From Rappaport israeli (lineage in GTDB: Bacteria; Pseudomonadota; Gammaproteobacteria; Cardiobacteriales; Cardiobacteriaceae), in assembly GCF_001888055.1 (NCBI RefSeq), contig NZ_LXHZ01000005.1:1-60170 (forward strand): a stretch of 60,170 bases of DNA. Reading direction: 5' to 3'. The position numbers were made by a program, and so were the translations under genes. A model generated the notes under the pieces. The model was not told the DNA's origin and made no database searches. It saw only the letters and a program-made list of their open reading frames with translations. Shown piece after piece: positions 19,152 to 27,212 of the stretch. Each line of letters starts with the position of its first letter. The stretch's first letter is position 1.

Positions 19152-19228
19152 TGGTGGGCCCGGAGGGACTTGAACCCCCGACCAAGCGATTATGAGTCGC
19201 CTGCTCTAACCAACTGAGCTACAGGCCC
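19152..19228 (-). tRNA. tRNA-Ile2 (CAT anticodon, lysidine type)
   Basis: A 77-base cloverleaf with encoded CCA on the minus strand and anticodon loop CTCATAA. CAT would suggest Met, but the D-stem and anticodon arm (AGAGCAGGCGACTCATAATC followed by GCTTGGTC) match the E. coli ileX-type tRNA read as AUA after TilS modifies C34. E. coli elongator tRNA-Met has a different arm (ACATCACTCATAATGATG). I therefore call tRNA-Ile2, with Met as the alternative. Confidence 0.8.
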
Positions 19229-19250
19229 ATCTGACTTGAAAGAGGCGCCA

Positions 19251-19279
19251 ATCTTAGCCGATTTGACGCCATTTGTTAA
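19251..19279 (-). promoter_or_regulatory. Promoter of tRNA-Ile2
   Basis: On the minus strand TTAACA (19274-19279), a 17-base spacer and TAAGAT (19251-19256) lie 22 bases before the tRNA, followed by a GGCGCC discriminator. Confidence 0.6.
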
Positions 19280-19440
19280 GTTTTTTTTTTACTTTATACC
19301 TTTCTAATATTTTCTCACTTTGACAAAAGCACAGAGGCTGTATGTTCTTATGCAATGCCGAGTTGGGGATTAAGATAAATATTTTATTAAAACAATGCAA
19401 ATATAAATCGATAGATTTATTCTAAATTTCTTGGCATTCC

Positions 19441-20837
19441 TCATCCAAGGCGTAGTTTCTGCAGGTAGTTTGGTAGGCTTAGGGAAATTTCTGGGATATA
19501 GGTGATTAAGCCAAGGAAAAAGAGTAATAAAATAAACCACGGCAACACAGAACGTATTACCCAGCTAAGATCGCGATTGGTAATCGATGAGGTTACAAAT
19601 AAATTCAGTCCTACAGGCGGAGAAAGTAATCCAAGTTCCATATTCACAACCATGATGATGCCTAGGTGGATGGGGTCAATACCAAGACGCACGGCGATTG
19701 GGAAGAAAATAGGGGCCATAATGAGCGTAATGGCAGAAGGCTCCATAAATGCGCCGGCAATTAATAAAAGAATGTTGACGATAAATAAAAACATCCATGG
19801 CGATAAATTCATGGCAACAATGCTTTCAGCTAGATGGTGTGGAATGCGTTCGCTGGTTAGCACATGAGCAAAAAGCATGGCGTTGGCGATAATAAAAAGT
19901 AACATCAGGCTAACTTTTGCACCTTCTAAAATGGTCGCGCGCACTTCTTTGTCATAAAACACTTTGATTGTAGCCAGTAGGCTTAGGCGTAAGTTTCGCA
20001 TGATAGCTTGTGCTAGAGATTCATTCATTAGGCGATAAGAAATGCCTTTCAGTGGCCCAATATCTCGATATACCCAAACAGCCACCCAAAAAGCGTAGAC
20101 AGCAGAGACGGCGGCAGCTTCTGTGGGGCTGGCAATGCCTCCATAAATTGCACCTAAAACAATGATGATAAGCATTAATCCACCTGAGGCGCGCGCAGCA
20201 GTTGAAAATAAGTTTTTAAACCTGAGAAGGGAATAGAAGGTAGTTTTTTAACGCTGGCAACAATGTAGATGGTGAGCATGAGAATACTGCCCATGAGTAG
20301 CCCTGGAATAAGTCCTGCTTCAAACATTTTTGCGGCGGATTCTTGGGTGGCAGCAGCATAGACGAGCATAACAATAGAAGGCGGAATTAAAATGCCAAGT
20401 GTGCCCGAGGTAGTGATGACGCCAGCGGCAAATTTTTGCGGATAGCCAGCTTTGACCATGCCTGCGATGACGATTGAACCAATAGCGGCAACCGTGGCAG
20501 GTGAAGAACCTGAAACAGCGGCAAATATCATACAGGCTAATACCGATGCCATCGCTAAACCGCCACGAATATGTCCAACGCAGGCATTGGCAAAGTTAAT
20601 AATGCGATTGGCAACGCCGCCAGTCGTTAGGAAGGCGGAAGAAAGTACGAAAAAAGGAATGGCGAGTAGGGTGTAATGCCCACCTGTGGCGTGATAAAAC
20701 TGTTGTGAGATGCTGGCAAATGAGCCTGAACCGCTTATTAAAATCACAACAATAGAGGAAAATCCTAAGGCGATGGCAACGGGCATACCAAGTAGCATGC
20801 AAGCAAAGAGCATGAAAAATAATAAGGCGGTAATCAT
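19441..20837 (-). CDS. dctM: TRAP transporter large permease DctM (one frameshift)
   Basis: The 12-helix ion-coupled membrane subunit of a tripartite TRAP uptake system, belonging to the ion-transporter superfamily. The N-terminal half (from 20837) has GMPVAIALGFSS, AIPFFVLSSAFL, FAAVSGSSPATVAAIGSI and GTLGILIPPSIVMLVYA. The C-terminal half (from 20175) has GAIYGGIASPTEAAAVSAVYA and GLLSPPVGLNLFV. They join at a GC-rich GCGCGC stretch (20189-20196) where one base seems to be missing (LLRA-ASGGLMLIII). The restored length is about 465 residues. It overlaps dctQ by 4 bases. Confidence 0.9.
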
Positions 20838-21376
20838 GATTGATGCTCCTTTTGGTTTGTGTTTGCAAATTGTTCAAGGCTTTCTTTGGCTTCATCAACA
20901 TAGGTTAATCCACTGCTGCGATTGGTAATGATATTAATAAAAACAGTGATAAAGCGTAAAAGTAATAATAAAAATCCAAGCAATAAGCCTGAATAGGGTA
21001 CCCACATGGGCAAAGGGATATCGTCTAATTCAAAACCAATTTTGTATTGTTTATAAACATAATCCCAAGCGCTGTATAGAAAAATTATGCAATAACTTAT
21101 GCAAATAACGGTAGCGATAAGGGAGATAATTTTCTTGCCCATAGGATTGGCAATGCGCTCTGTGAGAACGGTGAGCCCAATATGAGAACCAGTGCGCACA
21201 CCATAGGAGGCGCCAAGTAGGACAAACCAAGCAGCATTCCAGCTTACGGATTCTTCTAACCATAAAAATCCATAGCCTAAAGTGCGTAATATCGCTTCAA
21301 AAAATACTTGCAAGGTGAGCAAAGCAAGAAGAAAGCATAGTAGGATTTCTTCAGCGCGATGAAAAAAACGTATCAT
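20834..21376 (-). CDS. dctQ: TRAP transporter small permease DctQ
   Basis: A 180-residue inner-membrane protein with four predicted helices, the small subunit that docks on DctM. Family features are FFEAILRTLGYGFLWLEESVSWNAAW and LLGASYGVRTGSHIGL. It is separated from dctP by a terminator-like hairpin and coupled to dctM by an ATGA overlap. Confidence 0.9.
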   Translation of the reverse strand: MIRFFHRAEEILLCFLLALLTLQVFFEAILRTLGYGFLWLEESVSWNAAWFVLLGASYGVRTGSHIGLTVLTERIANPMGKKIISLIATVICISYCIIFLYSAWDYVYKQYKIGFELDDIPLPMWVPYSGLLLGFLLLLLRFITVFINIITNRSSGLTYVDEAKESLEQFANTNQKEHQS

Positions 21377-21400
21377 TCTATTTCTCTTTATTGGGTTAAT

Positions 21401-21435
21401 AAAAAAGCACAGATGAATTTCTCAATCTGTGCTTA
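21401..21435 (-). terminator. Terminator between dctP and dctQ
   Basis: On the minus strand AAGCACAGAT and ATCTGTGCTT form a 10-bp perfect stem followed by a T run, between the end of dctP and the start of dctQ. It should make DctP more abundant than the two permease subunits. Confidence 0.85.
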
Positions 21436-21462
21436 GCAGAGTGCAATTCACACGTTGGCGTT

Positions 21463-22443
21463 TTATTGATTACTGGCTTTGGCAGCCTCAATAATCTCTT
21501 TACCAATTTCTTTTTCAAATTTCTGCCACACAGGTTGCATTGCATCTACCCATTGTTGATGCTCTTCAGGGGTGAGTTCGATGATTTCTGAATAGCCACT
21601 TTCAGCGATAGTTTGACGATCACGTTCATTGATTTCAGCGGCAAGATTATTGCCATAGGCTATAGCTTCTTGCATGGCATTTGAGAAGAGCGTTTGTTGT
21701 TCTGCATTAAGTGTTTGCCAAAAACTATTAGAGGTCAAAACCATATAATCGAGCAATCCATGGTTAGAGACGGTAATGTAGGGTTGAATTTCATAGAATT
21801 TTTGGGAATAGGTGTTTGACCATGGGCTTTCCTGTCCATCGATGGCTTTAGTTTGTAGTAGGGTAAAGACTTCAGAAAAAGGTTTCTTCAATGCGATGGC
21901 ATCGACTTGTTCAAATTGTGCGGCAAGAACATCTGAGGCCATAATACGGAATTTTTTGCCTTTAACATCGGCAGGAACGCGGATGGGGAAGTTGGCAGAA
22001 AATTGTTTTAATCCGTTGTGAATATAGCCCAAACCTAAAATCCTCCCTTTGTCTTCGACGCTATGTAGTAACTCTTGTCCAACTGGGCTTTGCTGAAAGC
22101 GCTCAACGGCATCCATATCTTTAAATAAGAAGGGAAGGTCGAAAACTTGCAATTTTTTAGTAAGTTTGTCGAGTTTGGATAAAGAGGGGGCAGCAAATTC
22201 TACATCGCCTAAAAGTAGAGCTTCGAGTACACGGGTGTCATCATAAAGTTGTGAGTTTGGGAATACTTCAACTATAAACTCTCCATTGGAGCGCGCTTCA
22301 ATCAACTCTTTAAATTTTAATGCCACTTGCCCTTTTGGGGTGCTATCAGCAACGACATGTGAGAATTTGACTTTGGTTTGTGCTAAGGCGCTACTGCTAG
22401 CGAGCGCGATGGCAAGTGATAAGAGTAGGTTATGAGTTTTCAT
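21463..22443 (-). CDS. dctP: TRAP transporter substrate-binding protein DctP
   Basis: A 326-residue periplasmic binding protein with a classical signal peptide ending SSALAQ (about residue 22). Family motifs are FKELIEARSNGEFIVEVFPNSQL, GLGYIHNGLKQFSAN and KGKKFRIMASDV with the Arg that clamps the ligand carboxylate, then KAIDGQESPWSNT. The closest functional class is C4-dicarboxylate uptake, but the exact substrate cannot be read from sequence. First gene of the leftward dctP-dctQ-dctM unit. Confidence 0.92.
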   Translation of the reverse strand: MKTHNLLLSLAIALASSSALAQTKVKFSHVVADSTPKGQVALKFKELIEARSNGEFIVEVFPNSQLYDDTRVLEALLLGDVEFAAPSLSKLDKLTKKLQVFDLPFLFKDMDAVERFQQSPVGQELLHSVEDKGRILGLGYIHNGLKQFSANFPIRVPADVKGKKFRIMASDVLAAQFEQVDAIALKKPFSEVFTLLQTKAIDGQESPWSNTYSQKFYEIQPYITVSNHGLLDYMVLTSNSFWQTLNAEQQTLFSNAMQEAIAYGNNLAAEINERDRQTIAESGYSEIIELTPEEHQQWVDAMQPVWQKFEKEIGKEIIEAAKASNQ

Positions 22444-22492
22444 TATGTTCTCCTTGGTTTGGTTGTGTATTATTGATTATGCGGTTTTTATA

Positions 22493-22529
22493 AAAAAACG
22501 TCAAAGGCTTTACACATTTGACGTTTTAA
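22493..22529 (-). terminator. Terminator of the cytochrome c gene
   Basis: An 11-bp perfect stem (AAAACGTCAAA / TTTGACGTTTT) lies directly after the cytochrome gene and before dctP, with T-rich sequence on the minus side. Confidence 0.85.
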
Positions 22530-22549
22530 AAGAGATTTTTTTAGGTCTG

Positions 22550-23032
22550 TTAATAGCTGACATTAGAGTTTTCTAACATATATTCAACCATTTGCCTAAA
22601 TTGTTCGTCTGTGATGTTTGCACCACCTTTAGCGGTCATAGCTGTACCAGCAACGCCGTTTAATCCTGATTCATAAAGCGCATCAAAACCACCTTTGCTA
22701 TCCAAACGTGCTTGCCAAGCATCATGATCACCAAGGACGGGCGCTCCTAATGCTGGGGTAGCATGGCAGGCGGCGCAGGTGCTGCTATAGGTGGCTTCTA
22801 CATCAAATTCAGCAGCGGCGGTTTCAGTGCTGGTAGCTGGATTTACTGGCTCACCGATAACGAGTTTGCCCACGGGTTGTAGGCGCGCTGCTTGTAAGTT
22901 TTGTTCACTAAGATTAATGCTGCCATCGCTATTACCCCAAAAGAAAAAGGGCAATATTAAAAATATAGGCATAAAAATGGCGGCAATGCCAAGTAATATT
23001 TTTACGGATTTTGGGATAGTTTGTGTTGCCAT
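22550..23032 (-). CDS. Membrane-anchored cytochrome c5-type protein
   Basis: A 160-residue class I cytochrome c. An N-terminal membrane helix (about residues 11-31) anchors it. After a linker the heme site CAACH (about residue 86) and the distal Met in GTAMTAKGG follow; the C-terminal helix is ITDEQFRQMVEYML. The ATSTETAAAEFDVEATYSSTCAACHA layout resembles small cytochromes c5 of gammaproteobacteria, which carry electrons to terminal oxidases. It is divergent from rluC. Confidence 0.88.
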   Translation of the reverse strand: MATQTIPKSVKILLGIAAIFMPIFLILPFFFWGNSDGSINLSEQNLQAARLQPVGKLVIGEPVNPATSTETAAAEFDVEATYSSTCAACHATPALGAPVLGDHDAWQARLDSKGGFDALYESGLNGVAGTAMTAKGGANITDEQFRQMVEYMLENSNVSY

Positions 23033-23224
23033 GGAGTTCTCCGTCTCATGAATGATATGGATACGCGTATCCGTTATGTTTGTTAATTATAGGGGTGATT
23101 TTTTTGCAAATGCGTTGCAAATTATCACAAAGATATTAAAAATCTGCAAGCATTACTCGTTTGTTGTGTAGCAAAGAAGTGCTGGGGTAAACTGTGCAGT
23201 TTTTTGCGATAAATTGGAGGCGGT

Positions 23225-24157
23225 GTGAGTAGTGAAAATTCCTCTAAAGTGCATTATGTGACGGTATCTGCTCAGGAGGCAGGGCAGCGTGTGGATAATT
23301 TTATTCGCGCGCGCTATCCGGCTTTGCCGAAAGGGCGAATTTATCAGATGTTGCGTAAGGGCGAGGTGCGCGTAAATAAAAAGCGCGCTAAGCCTGTGTT
23401 GCGTTTACAGGCAGGGGATGTGTTGCGCTTGCCGCCGATTGTCGCGGGGAAGACGCCGCTTGTGAGGGTGCCTGCTTTTTGGCTTGAGCGTATTGAGGCT
23501 GCGCGTTTGTATGAGGATGAGGATTTTTTGGTGTTAAATAAGCCTGCTGGGATTGCGGTTCATGGGGGTTCTGGGCAGGATTTTGGGGTGATTGATGCGG
23601 TAAAGATTATTTGGGGAGAGGATTATGCACAGTTGGCTCATCGTTTGGATTTTGATACCTCTGGAGCGCTGTTATTAGGAAAACATCGGCGTGCATTGGC
23701 GGGATTTCAGCAGGCGATGCAAGCAGATGCGGTGATAAAAGTTTATGACTGTTTGCTTAAAGGGAGTTGGGATAAGGCGAGTCAGGAGGTGGTGTTGCGA
23801 ATGAAAAAAGAGGGTGAGCGTGTGGTGGTGGCTGAGGATGGGAAATTTGCGCGAACTTTTTTCACGTTGCAGAAATGGTTGGAATATGAGGGTTGTGCGT
23901 TGTCGTGGGTGAAAGCGCGTCTGGATACGGGGCGAACGCATCAAATTCGGGTGTCGGTTGCCGCTCAAGGTGCGCCTTTGGCAGGAGATGATAAATATGG
24001 GGATTGGGCGTTTAATCGTTGGCTGAAATCCTTGGGCTATCATGAGATGTTTTTGCATTCTTGTGAGCTGGCTTTTGACTATGAGGGGAAAAGGATTGCT
24101 GTGTATGCGCCGTTGCCTGAGTCGGCGATGGCATTGTTGGCGCGTTTGGGCGCTTAG
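23225..24157 (+). CDS. rluC: Ribosomal large subunit pseudouridine synthase, RluC/RluD family
   Basis: A 310-residue enzyme isomerising uridines in 23S rRNA. An N-terminal S4 RNA-binding domain (about residues 16-75, QRVDNFIRARYPALPKGRIYQ style) precedes the catalytic domain with AHRLDFDTSGALLL, which holds the catalytic Asp. RTHQIRVSVAAQGAPLAGDDKYGD follows later. It starts with GTG at 23225 after GGAGG. RluC is preferred over RluD because of the NKPAGIAVHGGSG loop and the single-gene context. Confidence 0.88.
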   Translation: MSSENSSKVHYVTVSAQEAGQRVDNFIRARYPALPKGRIYQMLRKGEVRVNKKRAKPVLRLQAGDVLRLPPIVAGKTPLVRVPAFWLERIEAARLYEDEDFLVLNKPAGIAVHGGSGQDFGVIDAVKIIWGEDYAQLAHRLDFDTSGALLLGKHRRALAGFQQAMQADAVIKVYDCLLKGSWDKASQEVVLRMKKEGERVVVAEDGKFARTFFTLQKWLEYEGCALSWVKARLDTGRTHQIRVSVAAQGAPLAGDDKYGDWAFNRWLKSLGYHEMFLHSCELAFDYEGKRIAVYAPLPESAMALLARLGA

Positions 24158-24190
24158 TTTTTATGCTTGGTTTTTTATTATGGAGGTTTT

Positions 24191-25132
24191 ATGACATTTG
24201 ATGAAGAGCGCGCATTGGCGCAGGTGGCTAAGGAAGCAATCAAGGAATTACGCCAAAGACGACGTTGGAAAATTATTTTTCGTTTGTTGTGGGTGGCGGT
24301 GATGGGGGTGTTTTTTTGGCAGATGTTTTTTGCTGGTGAAGGATTAAAAGGCGGGGTTGTGCCTCATGTTGCTGTGGTGGAGGTGCATGGGATAATTAGC
24401 GATGGAGCGGTTGCTAATGCGCCAGATATGATTGAATCTTTAGAACGTGCTTTTTCGCAAGAAACGGCGCAGGCAGTGGTGTTGGATATTAATTCACCGG
24501 GAGGGTCGCCTGTGCAGTCGGGGCAGGTTTATCGCGCTATTAGGGCATTAAAACAGCAATATCAAAAACCTGTTTATGCGGTGATTAGTGATATGGGTGC
24601 ATCTGGGGCTTATTACATTGCAGCGGCAGCGGATGAAATTTATGCTGACCCTGCTAGTGTTGTGGGCTCGATTGGGGTGATTGCGCAAAGTGTTGGTTAT
24701 GAGGCGTTGGCAGATAAGCTTGGACTTGAACCGCGCACGTTCACAGCAGGGGAATATAAGGATTTTTTAAATGGTAATCGTGCGCTTAAGCCTAAAGAGC
24801 TTGAGCATATGCAGGCGTTGTTGCAAGCCTTGCATAGACAATTTATTGCGGCTGTGAAGGAGGGACGCGGTGAGCGCTTGCAAGATTCAGATGAGATATT
24901 TAGCGGGCTGTTTTGGACGGGTGAGCAAAGTGTGGCAATGGGGCTGACTGATGGGTTGAGTTCGATGTATGAATTTAAGCAGGCGCATTTTAAAGAGAGT
25001 GATTTTGTGGTGTATTCGCCTGATTTGTCTGCGTGGCAACAGTTGGCTAGGGATGTGGGGGTGCAGATGCGCGTGCAATTGTGGCATTGGTTAGGTTTGG
25101 GTGAGCAGGCAAATATCATACATTTGAAATAG
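24191..25132 (+). CDS. sppA: Signal peptide peptidase SppA, 36-kDa type (S49)
   Basis: A membrane-anchored serine protease degrading cleaved signal peptides. The N-terminal helix is at about residues 30-48. The S49 core contains LDINSPGGSPVQSGQVYRAI, with the nucleophile in DMGASGAYYIAAAADEI and the Lys of the dyad in the region following VGSIGVI. A start at 24191 is chosen because GGAGG precedes it; the frame is open 24 bases further upstream. Length about 313 residues, as for the short SppA form. Its last 42 bases overlap the convergent Maf gene. Confidence 0.9.
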   Translation: MTFDEERALAQVAKEAIKELRQRRRWKIIFRLLWVAVMGVFFWQMFFAGEGLKGGVVPHVAVVEVHGIISDGAVANAPDMIESLERAFSQETAQAVVLDINSPGGSPVQSGQVYRAIRALKQQYQKPVYAVISDMGASGAYYIAAAADEIYADPASVVGSIGVIAQSVGYEALADKLGLEPRTFTAGEYKDFLNGNRALKPKELEHMQALLQALHRQFIAAVKEGRGERLQDSDEIFSGLFWTGEQSVAMGLTDGLSSMYEFKQAHFKESDFVVYSPDLSAWQQLARDVGVQMRVQLWHWLGLGEQANIIHLK

Positions 25133-25669
25133 TTCATTAAGCGCGATAAGGGGTAATCCAATTAAGCTGTTGGGGTCGCGTCCATGAAGGGCTTGGAATA
25201 ATAAAATGCCAAGTCCTTCAACTTTGAAGCTACCAGCGCAGTCTAGGGGCTGTTCTTTTTTTAGATACTGTTCAATAAGCGTGTCGTTTAGTGGTTTAAA
25301 ATCAACTTGGTAGGGTTCGATGATTGTATGGATTTGTTGGTTATAGCGTAGCGCTAGGGCGGTGTAGAAGGTAACGCTTTGTCCGCTACAGGCGCGCAAT
25401 TGAGCGCGAGCGCGTTCAAAAGTGTGGGGTTTGCCAAGGAGTTTTGTTCCTAAAATGGCGATTTGGTCGCTGGCGATGATGTAGGTGTCGGCGCTGTCAA
25501 TGGCGAATGCTTTGGTGCGCGCAAGGCGTGTTACAAGAGTTTTGGGCGCTTCGTTAGGGTAAGGGGTTTCGTCGATATTGGGGCTTTGTGTGCGAAAGGG
25601 GAGTTGTAGGCGCTTGAGCAGTGCTTGTCGATAGACAGAGGAGGAGGCTAAAAGAATGGGAAGGGTCAT
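25091..25669 (-). CDS. Maf-family nucleotide pyrophosphatase (YceF type)
   Basis: A 192-residue house-cleaning pyrophosphatase. It begins with ILLASSSVYRQALL and has SPNIDETPYPNEAP, IIASDQIAILGTKLLGKP and CAGSFKVEGLG with the catalytic Asp/Glu and Lys positions. The SPNIDE and ASDQIA pattern resembles YceF, which prefers m7GTP, over YhdE. E. coli yceF is also close to rluC. The tail overlaps sppA tail-to-tail by 42 bp. Confidence 0.88.
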   Translation of the reverse strand: MTLPILLASSSVYRQALLKRLQLPFRTQSPNIDETPYPNEAPKTLVTRLARTKAFAIDSADTYIIASDQIAILGTKLLGKPHTFERARAQLRACSGQSVTFYTALALRYNQQIHTIIEPYQVDFKPLNDTLIEQYLKKEQPLDCAGSFKVEGLGILLFQALHGRDPNSLIGLPLIALNELFQMYDICLLTQT

Positions 25670-25824
25670 GAGAATAAATGGTGTAAATGAAAGGCTATTT
25701 TAAAAAGGCTTTGGCGGGTTTGACAAGGGGCGGTGTTGTGCAAATAAGTGGGTGTTCGTGTTTTTGTTTTGGTGGGTGTTTGTTGCCATGATGAGTTTAC
25801 TTTTATTGACTGATGGAGGATTGT

Positions 25825-26766
25825 GTGGCGCGCGCTAAATATGCTAAGGAGCAGGTGAATCTCTATCATCCGCGTTTTGTAGGATATTGGTTGTTGTTGG
25901 GGGGGTTGTGGTTGGTGGTGCAGGTGTTGCCTCAGAAGGGGCGGATGGCTTTAGGCGCTGGTTTGGGGCGGTTGCTGTTGGCGTGTTTGCCTTATCGACG
26001 CAAGATTGTTGCTATTAATATTGCTAAGGCTTTTCCTGAGTTGGATACAGATGGGCAAAGGCGGTTGTTAAGGGCTTTTGCGCGTAGTTTGGGGATGGGG
26101 GTGATGGAGACGGCGATGGCGTGGTTTTTATCTGAAAGACGATTACGGGGGTTGTGTCGCTTTGAAGCAGATGAAAAGGCTTTGGCGTTGCTTGAGGATA
26201 AACAGCAGGCGGTTGTTTTGCTGGGATTGCATTCAACGCTGTTGGAGCTGGGGGTGCGGTTGTTGGGGCTAAATGTGGATTCGGCTGGAATGTACAAACC
26301 GTTGCGCAATCGCTTTTTTGATGCGTGGATTTATCATCAGCGTTCGCGCGCGGCTACGCGCTTGGTGCAGGCAACAGATATGCGACAGACGTTGCGCATT
26401 TTGGCGCAGGGGGAGAATCTTTGGTATGCCCTAGATCAAGATATGGGTGTGCGTGCGAGTGTGTTTGCGCCTTTTTTTGGTATTGAGGCGGCGTCGGTGA
26501 ATATTTTGCCACGTTTAAAACAAAAAACGGGGGCGCGTTGGGTGCCAGTGTTTATTTGGCGTGAACGAGGGGGGCGAGGGTATGTGGTGCGGGTATATCC
26601 TGAGGTGGACTTGGGAGAAAAGGCTTCAGATGTGGCGGTAATGACGGAGGTTAATCGTTTGTTTGAACAGGAGATTAGGCGTTATCCCGAACAGTATTAT
26701 TGGGTGCATCGTAGGTTTAAACATCGCCCTGATGGTCAAGCGCATGAGTATCCTAATCGGCGTTAG
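25825..26766 (+). CDS. Lipid A late acyltransferase, LpxL/HtrB family
   Basis: A 313-residue membrane-anchored acyltransferase adding a secondary acyl chain to lipid A. An N-terminal helix (about residues 17-37) precedes LPYRRKIVAINIAKAFPEL. The HX4E motif is HSTLLE, and MYKPLRNRFFDAWI and the LDQDMG segment are family hallmarks, as is the terminal YYWVHRRFKHRP. I choose GTG 25825, which follows GGAGG by five bases, over the in-frame ATG 25813 that overlaps that site. LpxL, LpxM or LpxP cannot be told apart here. Confidence 0.88.
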   Translation: MARAKYAKEQVNLYHPRFVGYWLLLGGLWLVVQVLPQKGRMALGAGLGRLLLACLPYRRKIVAINIAKAFPELDTDGQRRLLRAFARSLGMGVMETAMAWFLSERRLRGLCRFEADEKALALLEDKQQAVVLLGLHSTLLELGVRLLGLNVDSAGMYKPLRNRFFDAWIYHQRSRAATRLVQATDMRQTLRILAQGENLWYALDQDMGVRASVFAPFFGIEAASVNILPRLKQKTGARWVPVFIWRERGGRGYVVRVYPEVDLGEKASDVAVMTEVNRLFEQEIRRYPEQYYWVHRRFKHRPDGQAHEYPNRR

Positions 26767-26836
26767 GATTGTCTTTCGTGGCGATGGGCGAGATGTTGGG
26801 TTACACTGGTTTCATTTTTTGCCCTTAGGAGAGATT

Positions 26837-27208
26837 ATGCGTAGTGAGCGCGTGTGGTTTGGTTTTTTTATTTTGTTGGCGTTAACGCTAAATTTTGGTT
26901 TTGTTTATGGCGATATAAACATTCCTGAGCATCACGATAAGATTGAATTGTATTTGGCTTTTATTGTGAGTGTGGTTTCAACCGTGTTGAAATTAGGCGA
27001 CCGTTCACAGTTGGGTGCATTGTTATTGGCAACGAGTTTGGTGGCAGATGCGCAGTTGCTTATCGCCATTGGCGTTTGGACGTTTAGTGTGGGGCTATTA
27101 GATGGCTCAACTATCGCTACAATCGTATCGTTTACCGCTGGCGCTTGTGTGGCAAATATTGTGTCGGTTGTTTTGATTGTAATTGAAGCGGCAACGCTAA
27201 GACGTTAG
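26837..27208 (+). CDS. Small four-helix membrane protein of unknown function
   Basis: About 123 residues with four hydrophobic segments (WFGFFILLALTLNFGFVYG first). I do not recognise a named family with confidence. The frame is open upstream, but MRSERVW at 26837, after GGAGA, is the natural start. It ends 4 bp before the potassium-channel gene, so the two are almost certainly co-expressed, and it may be an accessory subunit (inference). Confidence 0.75.
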   Translation: MRSERVWFGFFILLALTLNFGFVYGDINIPEHHDKIELYLAFIVSVVSTVLKLGDRSQLGALLLATSLVADAQLLIAIGVWTFSVGLLDGSTIATIVSFTAGACVANIVSVVLIVIEAATLRR

Positions 27209-27212
27209 CACT

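Noticed and set aside
19152-19228. Elongator tRNA-Met
   Set aside because: The anticodon is CAT, but the anticodon arm matches the tRNA-Ile2 type much better.
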